Part shown: in pieces, positions 1 through 10,046 of the stretch
Layout: every line of letters starts with the position of its first letter
How positions within the stretch are numbered: the stretch's first letter is position 1
Assembly (NCBI GenBank): GCA_027485795.1
Contig: JAIXQK010000023.1
Location: 1 to 34,387, forward strand
DNA from: Oxalobacteraceae bacterium
GTDB lineage: Bacteria > Pseudomonadota > Gammaproteobacteria > Burkholderiales > Burkholderiaceae_D
Direction: 5' to 3'
DNA length: 34,387 nucleotides
Program-made: the position numbers and the translations under genes
Notes under the pieces: model-generated
Told to the model about the DNA's origin: nothing
Database searches by the model: none
The model's input: only the letters and a program-made list of their open reading frames with translations

Positions 1-168
1 TGTCTGTCGGCCTTCCGGAGACCCGCCCACCATCTTAGGTGCCGCAGAACCCGAATGAGCTGTTGCTGGAGGACTACTGTCCTGACCATTCGGTAGGACG
101 TCAGCCTCTTCGCTGCTAGTTAATACGGCATTTCTATCGGCGATGTTTGGTTCTATGGAGCGCTTCAT
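1..168 (-). CDS. 5' part of an unidentified gene running off the window edge
   Basis: An open frame starts at the ATG at 168 on the minus strand and stays open for 56 codons to the window edge. A good ribosome binding site (GAGG, 8 nt before the ATG) supports the start. The visible protein is rich in Ser, Pro, Ala, Gly, Asn and acidic residues and has no hydrophobic stretch. It therefore looks like a disordered N-terminus rather than a signal peptide or membrane segment. It lies downstream of copA in the same orientation, after a gap of 132 nt with no clear terminator. I do not recognise the family. The reading frame and binding site are seen; that it is a real gene is inferred. Confidence 0.5.
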   Translation of the reverse strand, partial: MKRSIEPNIADRNAVLTSSEEADVLPNGQDSSPPATAHSGSAAPKMVGGSPEGRQT

Positions 169-300
169 GATCTTGTCCTCGCAAAATGAAGAGAACAAGT
201 AGTTACCCCGCAATCCGGAAGTTCCTCCAAACGACAGAGTCAAGCACACGGGCTTTACATTCAACACAATAGGGCGACTATCGCACACTACTGTTGCAGG
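169..300. other. intergenic stretch between copA and the partial gene
   Basis: This 132-bp stretch has no gene. A -35-like TTGACT (minus strand, near 243) lies upstream of the partial gene and next to a short GGAAGTTCC palindrome (near 218). No convincing -10 box sits at normal spacing. No hairpin with a T-run follows copA, so read-through into the partial gene is possible. Confidence 0.3.
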
Positions 301-2568
301 TTATGCCCCTTGCTTCCAGCGCCTGAGCAGTAGTGCGTTCATCACGACACTAACCGAACTGAACGCCATCGCACTACCAGCAATCACTGGATTCAACAGA
401 CCAAATGCAGCAAGCGGTATACCGATTAAGTTGTAGATGAAAGCCCAGAACAGATTCTGGCGGATCTTCGTGTAAGTGCGGCGCGATAGACTAATGGCAT
501 CAGCTACCAATGCAGGATCACTACGCATCAGCGTGATGCCTGCGGTATACATCGCGACATCGGTGCCAGACGCCATCGCAATACCGATATCTGCCGCGGC
601 AAGCGCTGGTGCGTCATTGATCCCATCGCCGACCATCGCGACTGTTCCGTGAATTTCTTTCAGGCCCTCAATCAGCGCGGCCTTGTCATGTGGCAAAACT
701 TGAGCATGAAACTCGCTGATGCCGATCGCCTGAGCGACTGCCCGCGCCGCTCCTTCATTGTCGCCAGTGATCATGATTGAGCGTATGCCAAGTGCGTCGA
801 GTTTTTCGATAGCAGGTCGCGCTCTGGCCTTGACGGTATCGCCGAACGCCAACAAGCCGGCTACCTGTATACCCGATGCATCGCGCACCGCAAGCCAAGA
901 TACCGTGCGTCCGGCACTCTCTTGTTCAGCCGCGAACGGTAGGCCCTTCTCCAAATCGACTGCTAATTCATTCATTAGGCGCGAATTGCCAAGATAAACT
1001 GTCTGCCCTTCTACCTCGGCTTGTACTCCCCACCCTGCCAAGGCTTTTTCATTCGATGCCGGCAGTGGTAACAGCGCTTCTGTAGCCATATGATGCATCA
1101 CCGCCTTCGCCAGTGGATGATCACTGTGCTGCTGTACGGCCTGAGCAAGTTGCAGCACTCGCTGTACAGGCATCGACAGGCCTTCAAGGGCGACTACGGC
1201 GGGCTTGCCTTCGGTCAGTGTGCCGGTCTTGTCGAAAACGACTAATTTGATACCGTGGGCGATCTCAAGTGCTTCTGCATCCTTGATCAGGATGCCGTGA
1301 CGGGCTGCCACACCAGTACCCGCCATGATGGCTGTCGGCGTTGCGAGACCCAGTGCGCACGGACATGCAATCACCTGTACTGCAACTGCGTTCAGCAGTG
1401 CTTGCTGCCAGTCACCACTGATGAGGCCCCAATACATGAGCGTAGCGATAGAGATCAGGAGCACCACCGGCACAAACACACCGCTGACCTTGTCGACGAG
1501 TCTCTGTATCGGCGCCTTCGCCGCTTGTGCGTCTTCAACGCTGCGGATGATGCGCGACAGCATGGTATCGGCACCGATTGCGGTCACCCGCATGATCAAG
1601 ACACCTTCTTGGTTAATGGCACCACCTGTTAAATGATCGCCAACCTGTTTGGATACGGGCAAACTCTCGCCCGTCAGTAGCGATTCATCAAGATGACTCT
1701 GACCTTCGATGATCAAGCCATCGGTCGGTACCCGATCGCCGGGCCGTATCACCACGATGTCGCCTAACGCAACGGTTTCGATCTGTACGCTCAGGTCAAT
1801 TCCATCACGCCGGACAATAGCCTTACTTACTCGAAGACCAGCGAGCGCATGGAGCGCTGCGACAGTCTGCTGCTTTGCTCTGGCCTCTAGCCACTTACCG
1901 AGCAGTACCAGCGTGATGACCACTGCCGAAGATTCAAAATACAAATGTACATGGGCTTCATGTGTCAGCATCAAGTAAACCGATAAGCCATAAGCGGCGC
2001 TGGTACCGATGGCCACTAGCAGATCCATGTTGCCACTACCCGCTCTTAGGGCACGCCAACCTGCGCGATAAAAACGACCTCCAAGCCAAAACTGGATGGG
2101 GCTTGCCAGCAACCATTGCATCCAACCCGGCAGCGTCAGGTCGCCTCCGAACAGCATGCCGGTCATGGACAACAAGAATGGCAAGGTAAGCACGGCGGAT
2201 AAAACGACGGGCCATAGCGAGTCTGCGGGGGGCAACTGAGCCAGCGAGTGAAGCGTGCGCGCAGTGGCTAAAGGCAGTGCTGGGTAGCGCGATGCTGCAG
2301 CAGATGATTGGTGCACCTGCACCAGAGTCGCGGTATCGATGTGGGCGTCGTAACCCGCTTTTTGTACCGCTTTAATCAACTCCGATACTGGCACACCGGA
2401 GGAATGGATACGGGCTTTATCGGTAGCAAGGTTGACCGAGGCGTCAATCACCCCGGGAATTTTATGCAGCACTCGCTCGAGGCGCGTGACACAAGCCGCA
2501 CAGGTCATCCCCTCGATCAGCAGCGTATGCTCTTCAGTGTTGGGCTGAACGATACGCGAGCTATTCAT
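301..2568 (-). CDS. copA: copper-translocating P1B-type ATPase (CopA-like)
   Basis: This inner-membrane pump exports Cu(I) from the cytoplasm using ATP. Its 755 residues show one N-terminal heavy-metal domain with the GMTCAAC motif (C23 and C26). Then come the actuator loop TGES (299-302), the ion-binding CPC in the sixth membrane helix (402-404), the phosphorylated DKTGT (446-450), the HP motif of the nucleotide domain (484-485) and GDGIND (647-652). YN (712-713) and MxxSS (734-738) in the last two helices complete the Cu(I) site signature. The length is normal for a one-domain CopA. The ATG lies 3 nt after the NUDIX stop, with no good ribosome binding site of its own, which suggests translational coupling. 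No CueR-type regulator or copper chaperone gene is visible. Ag(I) may also be a substrate. Confidence 0.95.
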   Translation of the reverse strand: MNSSRIVQPNTEEHTLLIEGMTCAACVTRLERVLHKIPGVIDASVNLATDKARIHSSGVPVSELIKAVQKAGYDAHIDTATLVQVHQSSAAASRYPALPLATARTLHSLAQLPPADSLWPVVLSAVLTLPFLLSMTGMLFGGDLTLPGWMQWLLASPIQFWLGGRFYRAGWRALRAGSGNMDLLVAIGTSAAYGLSVYLMLTHEAHVHLYFESSAVVITLVLLGKWLEARAKQQTVAALHALAGLRVSKAIVRRDGIDLSVQIETVALGDIVVIRPGDRVPTDGLIIEGQSHLDESLLTGESLPVSKQVGDHLTGGAINQEGVLIMRVTAIGADTMLSRIIRSVEDAQAAKAPIQRLVDKVSGVFVPVVLLISIATLMYWGLISGDWQQALLNAVAVQVIACPCALGLATPTAIMAGTGVAARHGILIKDAEALEIAHGIKLVVFDKTGTLTEGKPAVVALEGLSMPVQRVLQLAQAVQQHSDHPLAKAVMHHMATEALLPLPASNEKALAGWGVQAEVEGQTVYLGNSRLMNELAVDLEKGLPFAAEQESAGRTVSWLAVRDASGIQVAGLLAFGDTVKARARPAIEKLDALGIRSIMITGDNEGAARAVAQAIGISEFHAQVLPHDKAALIEGLKEIHGTVAMVGDGINDAPALAAADIGIAMASGTDVAMYTAGITLMRSDPALVADAISLSRRTYTKIRQNLFWAFIYNLIGIPLAAFGLLNPVIAGSAMAFSSVSVVMNALLLRRWKQGA

Positions 2569-2571
2569 ACA

Positions 2572-3120
2572 CTACCATTCACCGCGCAATAACTTGTCTA
2601 ACCAGAAGGCGCCAATGAGTGTTTTCACATCTGTGATTCGACCTTGTCGAACCCATGCCATTAACTCCTCAGGTGAGACACTGATCAAATCAAGGAATTC
2701 ACCAGGATCGAGTTGCTGCTCACCAGCGGTTAGCCCACGCGCAAGATAGATATCGAGATGCTCATCGGAGTAGGCAATGGCATTGTGGATGGTACAAACG
2801 AATTGCCAGTCGGACGCGCTGTAACCAGTTTCTTCGCGCAACTCGCGCTGTGCGCACAGCAAGGGATCTTCGCCATATTCAAGCTTACCAGCGGGTAGCT
2901 CGATAAAGACACGGTCATTCGGATAACGATACTGGCGCTCGAGTAGTACCTTGCCATCTTCCAGTAATGGGATGATGACGACTGCGCCGGGGTGACGAAA
3001 ATACTCTCGCGCAGTTTCTGACCCATCGGGCAGACGTACCCGATCGCGACGTACTTTCAAGAAGCTACCTTCGTAAACGACCTCGCCGCTTACCAGTGTT
3101 TCCTTGAGGTGATCGTCCAT
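2572..3120 (-). CDS. NUDIX hydrolase, probable ADP-ribose pyrophosphatase
   Basis: This 182-residue protein carries a complete Nudix box from G78 to G99: G, five residues, E84, seven residues, R92-E93, two residues, E96-E97, then G99. The glutamates bind the Mg that assists attack on a diphosphate bond. The N-terminal part (a short beta strand region, then RDRVRLPDG and HPGAVVIIPLL) and the RQYRYP segment resemble the NudF/ADP-ribose pyrophosphatase branch, which splits ADP-ribose to AMP and ribose-5-phosphate in the cytoplasm. It lies 72 nt after the DUF2818 gene and 3 nt before copA. From memory, a NUDIX gene downstream of nuoN-DUF2818 is common in Burkholderiales. The exact substrate is inferred. 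Confidence 0.88.
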   Translation of the reverse strand: MDDHLKETLVSGEVVYEGSFLKVRRDRVRLPDGSETAREYFRHPGAVVIIPLLEDGKVLLERQYRYPNDRVFIELPAGKLEYGEDPLLCAQRELREETGYSASDWQFVCTIHNAIAYSDEHLDIYLARGLTAGEQQLDPGEFLDLISVSPEELMAWVRQGRITDVKTLIGAFWLDKLLRGEW

Positions 3121-3192
3121 GTGGTGGGACTCAGTATCCGTTAGCAGATCGACTGCGAGATCATTGCTTCAAGGCTACCACCGACACACCCA

Positions 3193-3498
3193 TCAGGCGG
3201 CGCGGCGGCGCAAATAGCGATGCACGAAGCCAGGAAATCCAAGCACGAGATAGAGACAGACGGTGACGGCGTAGAACTGCCAGCCTTGAGGAAAGGCGTT
3301 ACCGATCACAGACTCGATCGCATAGGCGACGCCAAGCATCAAAAAATACAGAATGACTAGCTCGACTATGCGAATCAACGCCGACTTGGGCGCTTGTTTC
3401 AGGCGATAGAAACCGAACAGGGATTCGGTGAAGTAAGGAAAGTTCGCGCAAAATGCCATCAGCGCGATGACCATCCAGCTAGCGGTAGCGGAATTCAA
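3193..3498 (-). CDS. DUF2818 small membrane protein
   Basis: This 101-residue hydrophobic protein has about three membrane segments: residues roughly 8-30, 42-62 and 72-92. It ends in a basic tail (RYLRRRAA). Size, the FCANFPYFTE-like first segment and its position directly after nuoN match the DUF2818 family. That family is found at the end of nuo clusters in betaproteobacteria and has no established function. The start is a TTG 13 nt after the nuoN stop, with a weak GGA upstream. The next Met (residue 9) would cut into the first helix. A role in assembly or stability of complex I can only be guessed from location. Confidence 0.8.
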   Translation of the reverse strand: MNSATASWMVIALMAFCANFPYFTESLFGFYRLKQAPKSALIRIVELVILYFLMLGVAYAIESVIGNAFPQGWQFYAVTVCLYLVLGFPGFVHRYLRRRAA

Positions 3499-3511
3499 TG
3501 GGGTTCCGGGA

Positions 3512-4999
3512 TCAGGAGGCGAGCGCTTGCGTCATGGCGTAGACGCAAGCCGCCATCAATGGCCCCGGCAACACGCCAAGCAGCACTACCGCAACACCGT
3601 TCAGCGAGAGTGCAAGGCGCAAGCTACCGCTGGCTTCGATGGTCTCGGTATCCTCGGGTTCATCGAAGTACATCAGCTTGACGACACGCAAGTAGTAATA
3701 GGCGCTGACTAGCGACGCGAGTACAGCAAAGACCACCAGCCCAAGGTGCCCCGCTGCCAAAGCAGCCTGCAACACAGCAAGCTTTGCATAGAAACCGACC
3801 ATCGGCGGCACACCGGCAAGCGATAGCAGCAGCACCATCATGATTGCGGCAAACCATGGGCTACGCTGGTTCAAGCCTTTGAAGTCGTCGAGATTATCTG
3901 CTTCGAAACCACTGCGCGACAGGAATAAGATCACTGCAAAGCTGCCTACCGTAGTGAGCACATAGGTGATCACATAAAACATCGCCGAGCTATAGGCATT
4001 GGCGGCTGATGCTGCGTCACTGCCGTTGAACACGCCTGATAACAATCCAAGCAGCAGAAATCCCATTTGCGAAATGGTGGAATACGCCAGCATACGCTTG
4101 ATGTTGGTCTGGGCGATTGCAGTGATGTTACCAACGACAAGCGATACAACAGCCATCACGATCATCATTTGCTGCCACTCTGCAGCCAGGGCCCCTAGCC
4201 CCTCGACCAAAATTCGGATGATCACGGCAAAGGCGGCCAGCTTGGGAGCGCCGCCAATCAATAGCGTGACAGAGGTTGGCGCGCCGTGGTAAACATCCGG
4301 CGCCCACATGTGGAATGGCGCAGCCGACAGCTTGAAGGCAAGGCCGGATACTAAAAACACCAAGCCCAGCGCAAGCACAGTCTTGTTGGCACTACCACTA
4401 GCCAGTACTTCGGCAATCTTACTCAGCACCAGTGAGCCGGTGGCACCATAGATCATGGAGATGCCGTACAACATGAAGCCCGAGGCAAGCGCGCCCAGCA
4501 CGAAGTATTTCATCGAGGCCTCAGTTGAAATCGCATGATCTCGGCGTAGCGCAACCAGCGCGTACAAAGATAGCGACATCAACTCAAGGCCGAGGTAGAT
4601 GACGAGGAAGCTGCTCCCCGAGATCATGATCATCTGACCAAGCAAGGTCAGCAAGGCCAACACATAAAATTCACCAGAAAGATTGCCACCCAACATGCCG
4701 CGTTGGTTGGAATAAGTGCGTGCATAAACCAGCGTGAGGAAGGTCGCAATCGCTGCGCTGAATTTCAGGAGACTGGCCATCGGGTCGAGCACATAGCTGT
4801 GGTCGAACGCATAGCGTGAGCTCGGCATCGCGAAGTCACTTATCGTAAGTACCGCAGTAGCAGCAATCACCAGTAAAGACAGCCGATGGCTGAGGGGTGT
4901 TTTCTCTTCGTCTGCAAATAATCCTGCCACCATCACGACCATGGTCGCAACCGCAAGAAAGATTTCTGCACTCGCCAATTCGTAGTTCAGCTCGGTCAT
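3512..4999 (-). CDS. nuoN: NADH-quinone oxidoreductase subunit N
   Basis: This is one of three antiporter-like membrane subunits that carry proton translocation in complex I. The 495 residues are almost entirely membrane helices. The family signature is seen in the LAFKLSAAPFHMWAPDVYHG segment, where a helix lysine and the histidine before MWAPD are conserved, and in the repeated lysine/serine helix IKRMLAYSTISQMGF. The length is normal for NuoN. It starts at an ATG 14 nt after nuoM and is followed 13 nt later by the DUF2818 gene, as the last subunit gene of the cluster. Confidence 0.97.
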   Translation of the reverse strand: MTELNYELASAEIFLAVATMVVMVAGLFADEEKTPLSHRLSLLVIAATAVLTISDFAMPSSRYAFDHSYVLDPMASLLKFSAAIATFLTLVYARTYSNQRGMLGGNLSGEFYVLALLTLLGQMIMISGSSFLVIYLGLELMSLSLYALVALRRDHAISTEASMKYFVLGALASGFMLYGISMIYGATGSLVLSKIAEVLASGSANKTVLALGLVFLVSGLAFKLSAAPFHMWAPDVYHGAPTSVTLLIGGAPKLAAFAVIIRILVEGLGALAAEWQQMMIVMAVVSLVVGNITAIAQTNIKRMLAYSTISQMGFLLLGLLSGVFNGSDAASAANAYSSAMFYVITYVLTTVGSFAVILFLSRSGFEADNLDDFKGLNQRSPWFAAIMMVLLLSLAGVPPMVGFYAKLAVLQAALAAGHLGLVVFAVLASLVSAYYYLRVVKLMYFDEPEDTETIEASGSLRLALSLNGVAVVLLGVLPGPLMAACVYAMTQALAS

Positions 5000-5013
5000 A
5001 TTGATTTCCTGAC

Positions 5014-6504
5014 TTATTGCGGGATCTTACTGACGGCGATATGCCGCAGCAGATCGACCACCGAGGTCTGAGTAAGGTCAGTAAATGGCGCGGGATAGAC
5101 GCCCATCCACAGCGTGGCGATGGCAAGCACACCCAGAATCAGAAACTCGCGCATCGATAAATCTTGTAGGGTAGCGACGTTCTCGTTCGCAACTTCACCG
5201 AAAACCACGCGCTTGACCAGCCACAATGAGTAAGCCGCACCCAATATCAGGGCTGTCGCCGCCAGCAGGCCAATAGCGAAGTTGTATTCCACTGCGCCGA
5301 GGATGACCATGAATTCACCAATGAAACCCGAGGTACCCGGCAAACCAGCGTTAGCTAACGAGAACAGTACGAACAGCGCAGCAAAGCGCGGCATGGTGTT
5401 AATCACACCGCCGTAGTCGGCAATTTGGCGCGAGTGCATCCGGTCATACAGCACACCAATACAAAGGAACATCGCGCCAGACACGAAACCATGCGAGATC
5501 ATCTGCATCAGCGCACCCTGCACCGCGATTTCACTGAACACAAAGAATCCGAGAGTAACGAAGCCCATATGCGCGATCGATGAATAGGCTACTAGCTTCT
5601 TCATGTCCGACTGCACCAGCGCGACCAAACCGATATAAATCACCGCGATCAGCGACAAGGTGATCATTACACCTGACAAGGCTTGGCTGGCATCCGGCGT
5701 GATCGGCAAAGAGAATCGTAGGAAGCCATAGCCACCCAGCTTCAGCATGATCGCAGCCAGAACTGCAGAGCCCCCGGTGGGCGCCTCGACGTGAGCATCC
5801 GGCAACCAGGTGTGCACCGGCCACATCGGCACCTTGACCGCGAAAGCCAGCAGGAAAGCAAGGAACACCCAGATCTGCGCCTCTAGTGCGATCGGCAGCT
5901 TATGCCAAGTGAGGATGTCGAAACTGTTGGATTGGAAGTACAACCAGATCAGCGCGACTAACATCATCAGCGAGCCGAGGAAGGTGTACAGGAAAAACTT
6001 CAGCGCTGCGTAGACCCGACGCGGACCACCCCAGACACCGATGATGATAAACATCGGGATCAGTGTGGCCTCGAAAAACACGAAGAACAGCAGCGCATCG
6101 ACCGCGCAGAACACACCGATCATCGCGCCAGACAGAATCAGGAAGGCACCGAAGTACTGCGCAACACGTTTCTCGATGACTTCCCACCCGGCGATCACCA
6201 CCAATACAGTGATGAAAGCCGTCAGTGGAATGAACCACAGAGAGAGACCATCAATCCCTAGGTGATAGTACACATTGAAGCGCGGAATCCAAGCCGACTT
6301 TTCGACAAACTGCATGCCGTGTGCCGCCGGATTGAAGCCGAGCACGATTGGCAGCGTGATCATGAAACTCACCAATGATCCGATCAGTGCAAGCAGACGA
6401 GCTTGCGGCGCACGGTGCTCGCCGCCCTTCATCAGGACCAATACACCGAACACGATCGGTACCCAGATCGCGAGGCTGAGGAAAGGTGTCATCGGTTGCG
6501 TCAT
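5014..6504 (-). CDS. nuoM: NADH-quinone oxidoreductase subunit M
   Basis: This antiporter-like membrane subunit of complex I has 496 residues and about 14 helices. Family hallmarks are FFVFFEATLIPMFIIIGVWG (the conserved glutamate helix), FAVKVPMWPVHTWLPDAHVE (the lysine and the HTWLPDAH motif before the broken helix), and MKKLVAYSSIAHMGF. It lies between nuoL (49 nt upstream) and nuoN (14 nt downstream) in the nuo operon. The length matches the family and I see no disruption. Confidence 0.97.
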   Translation of the reverse strand: MTQPMTPFLSLAIWVPIVFGVLVLMKGGEHRAPQARLLALIGSLVSFMITLPIVLGFNPAAHGMQFVEKSAWIPRFNVYYHLGIDGLSLWFIPLTAFITVLVVIAGWEVIEKRVAQYFGAFLILSGAMIGVFCAVDALLFFVFFEATLIPMFIIIGVWGGPRRVYAALKFFLYTFLGSLMMLVALIWLYFQSNSFDILTWHKLPIALEAQIWVFLAFLLAFAVKVPMWPVHTWLPDAHVEAPTGGSAVLAAIMLKLGGYGFLRFSLPITPDASQALSGVMITLSLIAVIYIGLVALVQSDMKKLVAYSSIAHMGFVTLGFFVFSEIAVQGALMQMISHGFVSGAMFLCIGVLYDRMHSRQIADYGGVINTMPRFAALFVLFSLANAGLPGTSGFIGEFMVILGAVEYNFAIGLLAATALILGAAYSLWLVKRVVFGEVANENVATLQDLSMREFLILGVLAIATLWMGVYPAPFTDLTQTSVVDLLRHIAVSKIPQ

Positions 6505-6553
6505 GTGTTGTGCTCTGGTCGGAGTGCTTGGCGATCGTCGATGCGTAGCAAAA

Positions 6554-8569
6554 TCAAGCGGCCATCAGTAAGTAGCCAAGGTAAATGGCTACCGCAAGGA
6601 TCATGGTGAAGGCATAGTGGTAGATATAACCGGTCTGCAGTGTTCGAGTGATACTGGCGAACCAGCCAACCGCATGCGCGCTACCATTGACTAGCAGGCC
6701 ATCGATGAGAGTTTGATCGCCGACTTTGGATAAACCGCGTCCGAGACCACGCGCACCAGCGGCAAACACCCATTCGTTGATCTTGTCCATGTAGTACTTG
6801 TTATCCAGCAGCGTATGCAGACTCTTGAAAGTGTCGTAGAACCAGGCGGGTACGCGCGGGTTGATCATGTAGCAGTAATAGGCACTGGCCACCCCAGCCA
6901 CCGCCAACCAAAACGGCGCAGTGGTGAGTGCATGAACCGCCATCTCGGCAGGCCCATGAAACGCCTTGGCCAGCTCGCTCATCGCATGGTGCTCGGCACT
7001 GACAAAAATGACGCCCTTGAAGAAGTCGCCAAACAACATAGGGCCGATCGTGATGAAGCCAATGAAGACCGAAGGTATCGCGAGCAACACCAGCGGCAGG
7101 GTCACTACCCAAGGTGCCTCATGCGGCTTCTCGCCCGGCGCTAAACCATGGTGCTCTTCATGGTGATCATGATTGTCAGTCGGCTGCTTACCAAAGCGCT
7201 CTTCGCCATGAAACACCAGAAAGTACATACGGAATGAATAGAACGCCGTCACAAACACGCCGGCAAGTACCGCGAACAGGGCAAAGCCAGCGCCAGGAAT
7301 ATGCGTTGCGTGCACTGCCTCGATGATTGAGTCCTTGGAATAAAAGCCAGAGAAGAATGGCGTACCAATCAAGGCCAACGAACCAAGCAGACTGGTGATC
7401 CAGGTAACCGGCATGTATTTTGATAATCCGCCCATATTGCGAATATCCTGATCATGGTGCATGCCGATGATCACTGCGCCCGCGCCAAGAAAGAGCAAGG
7501 CCTTGAAGAACGCATGGGTCATTAGATGGAATACCGCCACCGAATAGGCAGATGCGCCAAGCGCTACTGTCATGTAGCCGAGCTGCGATAGGGTGGAGTA
7601 GGCGACCACACGCTTGATATCGTTTTGAATGATGCCAAGGAAGCCCATAAACAGCGCAGTGATCGCACCGATCACCAGCACGAACGACAAAGCGGTTTCC
7701 GACAGCTCGAACAGTGGCGACATACGAGCCACCATGAAGATACCTGCTGTCACCATCGTCGCCGCATGAATCAGCGCGGAGATCGGTGTCGGCCCCTCCA
7801 TGGAATCCGGCAGCCACACATGCAGCGGGAATTGTGCTGATTTACCCATCGCACCGATGAACAGGCAGATACAGGCCACGGTCATCAACGACCATTGGGT
7901 ACCGGGCAGGGTCAGCGCAGCAATCGCCTCGCGCTTGGCGAACACTTCTGTGTAACTCATCGATCCGGCATACGCGAGCAGCAGTCCGATACCCAGAATG
8001 AAACCAAAGTCACCCACCCGGTTCACCAAAAATGCTTTCATGTTGGCGAAGATGGCAGTTGGACGCTGGAACCAGAATCCAATCAGCAAGTACGAGACCA
8101 AACCAACCGCTTCCCAGCCAAAGAAGAGTTGCAGAAAGTTGTTGCTCATCACCAGCATGAGCATTGCGAAAGTGAACAGCGAAATGTACGAGAAAAAGCG
8201 GTTGTAGCCTTCGTCGTCATGCATATAGCCGATGGTGTAGATGTGCACCATCAGCGAGACGAAGGTCACCACGCACATCATCATGGCAGTCAGGCTATCG
8301 ACCAGAAAACCGATCTCGAATTTCAAGTCGCCGAGCGTCATCCAGGTGTACACGGTGCCGTTATAGTGCGCGCCATCCATCACCAAGCTCAGCGTTTGCG
8401 CCGAGATCAGGAATGCGATGAGCACACCGAGGATCGTCACGGTGTGCGAAGCAGTACGGCCGATCAGGTTGCCAAAGAAACGGGTGCCGAACAGACCCGC
8501 AATTGCCGAGCCCGCCAGCGGCGCGAGCGGAACAGCAAGCAATAGATCAGGGTTGAGTTGTGCTGCCAT
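6554..8569 (-). CDS. nuoL: NADH-quinone oxidoreductase subunit L
   Basis: This is the distal antiporter-like subunit of complex I. Its C-terminus forms the long lateral helix that runs along the membrane arm. The 671 residues show the expected HVWLPDSMEGPTPISALIHA core and IKRVVAYSTLSQLGYM. Between the later helices there is a His-rich cytoplasmic or periplasmic loop (DNHDHHEEHHG) of a kind I recall from Burkholderiales NuoL. The two-helix C-terminal end is present. The ATG is 26 nt after nuoK, and nuoM follows after 49 nt. Confidence 0.97.
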   Translation of the reverse strand: MAAQLNPDLLLAVPLAPLAGSAIAGLFGTRFFGNLIGRTASHTVTILGVLIAFLISAQTLSLVMDGAHYNGTVYTWMTLGDLKFEIGFLVDSLTAMMMCVVTFVSLMVHIYTIGYMHDDEGYNRFFSYISLFTFAMLMLVMSNNFLQLFFGWEAVGLVSYLLIGFWFQRPTAIFANMKAFLVNRVGDFGFILGIGLLLAYAGSMSYTEVFAKREAIAALTLPGTQWSLMTVACICLFIGAMGKSAQFPLHVWLPDSMEGPTPISALIHAATMVTAGIFMVARMSPLFELSETALSFVLVIGAITALFMGFLGIIQNDIKRVVAYSTLSQLGYMTVALGASAYSVAVFHLMTHAFFKALLFLGAGAVIIGMHHDQDIRNMGGLSKYMPVTWITSLLGSLALIGTPFFSGFYSKDSIIEAVHATHIPGAGFALFAVLAGVFVTAFYSFRMYFLVFHGEERFGKQPTDNHDHHEEHHGLAPGEKPHEAPWVVTLPLVLLAIPSVFIGFITIGPMLFGDFFKGVIFVSAEHHAMSELAKAFHGPAEMAVHALTTAPFWLAVAGVASAYYCYMINPRVPAWFYDTFKSLHTLLDNKYYMDKINEWVFAAGARGLGRGLSKVGDQTLIDGLLVNGSAHAVGWFASITRTLQTGYIYHYAFTMILAVAIYLGYLLMAA

Positions 8570-8595
8570 GTGAACCTTGTCTGGTGTTGTTCGGA

Positions 8596-8904
8596 TCAGC
8601 CCTTCAGCCGATCGAGTTCTTCCACATTGATGGTGTTCAGGTTACGGAACAAGACCACCAAGATCGCTAAACCAATCGCGGATTCTGCTGCTGCGACGGT
8701 GAGAATAAAGAACACAAAAATCTGTCCGGCCGCATCGCCCAGATAATGCGAAAAGGCGATGAAATTCATGTTCACCGACAGCAGCATCAACTCAATCGCC
8801 ATCAGCAAGATGATGACGTTGCGGCGGTTCAGAAAAATACCGACTACTGAAATCGCGAACAGAATCGCGCCGAGGGTAAGAAAGTGTGCAAGTGTCAGGC
8901 TCAT
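8596..8904 (-). CDS. nuoK: NADH-quinone oxidoreductase subunit K
   Basis: This small membrane subunit of complex I has 102 residues and three helices. Two conserved acidic residues sit in the second helix ([10 protein letters not shown]) and third helix ([10 protein letters not shown]), where they line the proton path. A longer upstream frame exists, but it only overlaps the nuoJ end. The ATG at 8904, 7 nt after the nuoJ stop, gives MSLTLAHFL and the family's usual length of about 100 residues. Confidence 0.97.
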   Translation of the reverse strand: MSLTLAHFLTLGAILFAISVVGIFLNRRNVIILLMAIELMLLSVNMNFIAFSHYLGDAAGQIFVFFILTVAAAESAIGLAILVVLFRNLNTINVEELDRLKG

Positions 8905-8911
8905 GGTCGAC

Positions 8912-9541
8912 TCAGCTTTTCTCGGCCGCTGCGGCATCCGCGGTCGTTGTGCGGTTGGACTCGGACGCCATGCTGACGATACGAATCCGATCACTGCGGC
9001 GGGTTTTAACCGCAAGACCGGGATCAAAATATTTTCTGTCTTTGCGACGACGCAGTGTCAGCGCGACCGCAGCCACCATCGCCGCCAGCAAAATGATCGA
9101 GGCAATTTCGAATGGGTAGAGATAATGGGTGTAGATGATCTTGCCGAGCGCCTTGGTGTCGCCGATGTTACCGGCGGCTACCTCGGGCTGACTGATGAAG
9201 GCATTGACCAACACGGCAGCCATCTCTAGCGCGATCACGCCGCCAATCGTCACCGCAAACGGCAAATGTCCCCAGATACCGGCACGCAGTTTGGCCATGT
9301 CGATGTCCAGCATCATCACCACGAACAGGAACAGCACCATCACCGCACCGACATAGACCAGCACCAATACGATCGCGAGAAACTCTGCTTTCAGCAGCAT
9401 CCAGATCGCAGACGCTGAGAAGAATGACAGGATCAGATAGAGCGCTGCATGAACCGGGTTGCGGTCGGTCACTACGCGCAAAGCTGCAAATACCAGCAGC
9501 GTTGCAAACGCGTAGAAGAGCAAGGTGGTGGCATTCATCAT
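8912..9541 (-). CDS. nuoJ: NADH-quinone oxidoreductase subunit J
   Basis: This membrane subunit of complex I, next to the quinone cavity, has 209 residues and five helices. The conserved glycine-rich third helix ([19 protein letters not shown]) is present. This pi-bulge helix is thought to switch conformation during turnover. A charged cytoplasmic tail of about 45 residues follows the last helix ([13 protein letters not shown] onward), typical of betaproteobacterial NuoJ. I chose the ATG pair at 9541/9538, just after the nuoI stop, because the frame further upstream merely shadows nuoI. Which of the two ATGs is used is undecided. Confidence 0.95.
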   Translation of the reverse strand: MMNATTLLFYAFATLLVFAALRVVTDRNPVHAALYLILSFFSASAIWMLLKAEFLAIVLVLVYVGAVMVLFLFVVMMLDIDMAKLRAGIWGHLPFAVTIGGVIALEMAAVLVNAFISQPEVAAGNIGDTKALGKIIYTHYLYPFEIASIILLAAMVAAVALTLRRRKDRKYFDPGLAVKTRRSDRIRIVSMASESNRTTTADAAAAEKS

Positions 9542-9545
9542 GAGC

Positions 9546-10034
9546 TTAGCGGTAGCGCGCGTCGGCGGCTCGGTTAGCTGCGATCTCGGCTTCGTAGCGG
9601 TCGCCGATCGCAAGCAGCATGTTCTTGGTGTAGTACAGATCGCCGCGCTTCTCGCCGTGGTACTCAAGTATGTGGGTCTCAACGATCGAGTCGACTGGGC
9701 AGGATTCTTCGCAGAAGCCGCAGAAAATGCATTTGGTGAGATCAATGTCGTAGCGTGTGGTGCGGCGTGTGCCGTCGTCGCGCTGCTCTGACTCGATACT
9801 GATCGCCAACGCTGGGCATACCGCCTCGCACAGCTTGCAGGCAATGCATCGCTCTTCACCATTCGGGTAGCGGCGTAGCGCATGCAGCCCACGGAACCGG
9901 GGCGACATCGGCGTTTTCTCTTCCGGGAATTGCACCGTGATTTTGCGCGAGAACATGTAACGACCGGTCAGGGCCATCCCCTTGAACAACTCACGCAGCA
10001 TCAGGCTACCGAGGAAATCTTTGATCGCTTCCAT
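9546..10034 (-). CDS. nuoI: NADH-quinone oxidoreductase subunit I (two 4Fe-4S clusters)
   Basis: This peripheral-arm subunit carries clusters N6a and N6b between NuoG and NuoB. The 162 residues contain two ferredoxin motifs: C63, C66, C69 with C73, and C102, C105, C108 with C112. The N-terminal amphipathic segment (about residues 1-30) anchors it to the membrane arm. It begins at an ATG 12 nt after nuoH, and nuoJ follows within 4 nt. The length is normal. Confidence 0.98.
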   Translation of the reverse strand: MEAIKDFLGSLMLRELFKGMALTGRYMFSRKITVQFPEEKTPMSPRFRGLHALRRYPNGEERCIACKLCEAVCPALAISIESEQRDDGTRRTTRYDIDLTKCIFCGFCEESCPVDSIVETHILEYHGEKRGDLYYTKNMLLAIGDRYEAEIAANRAADARYR

Positions 10035-10046
10035 GGCTCTGCCCTC

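Noticed and set aside
447-560. CRISPR array, prophage or insertion sequence anywhere in the window
   Set aside because: No regularly spaced short repeats, integrase or transposase frame was seen; the coordinates given are only a placeholder within copA, and the 152-bp array near ilvC is contiguous and not CRISPR-like.
7895-8545. 216-codon plus-strand frame opposite nuoL
   Set aside because: It is entirely antisense to a conserved membrane subunit and its composition (His, Gln, Arg rich) is that of a shadow frame.
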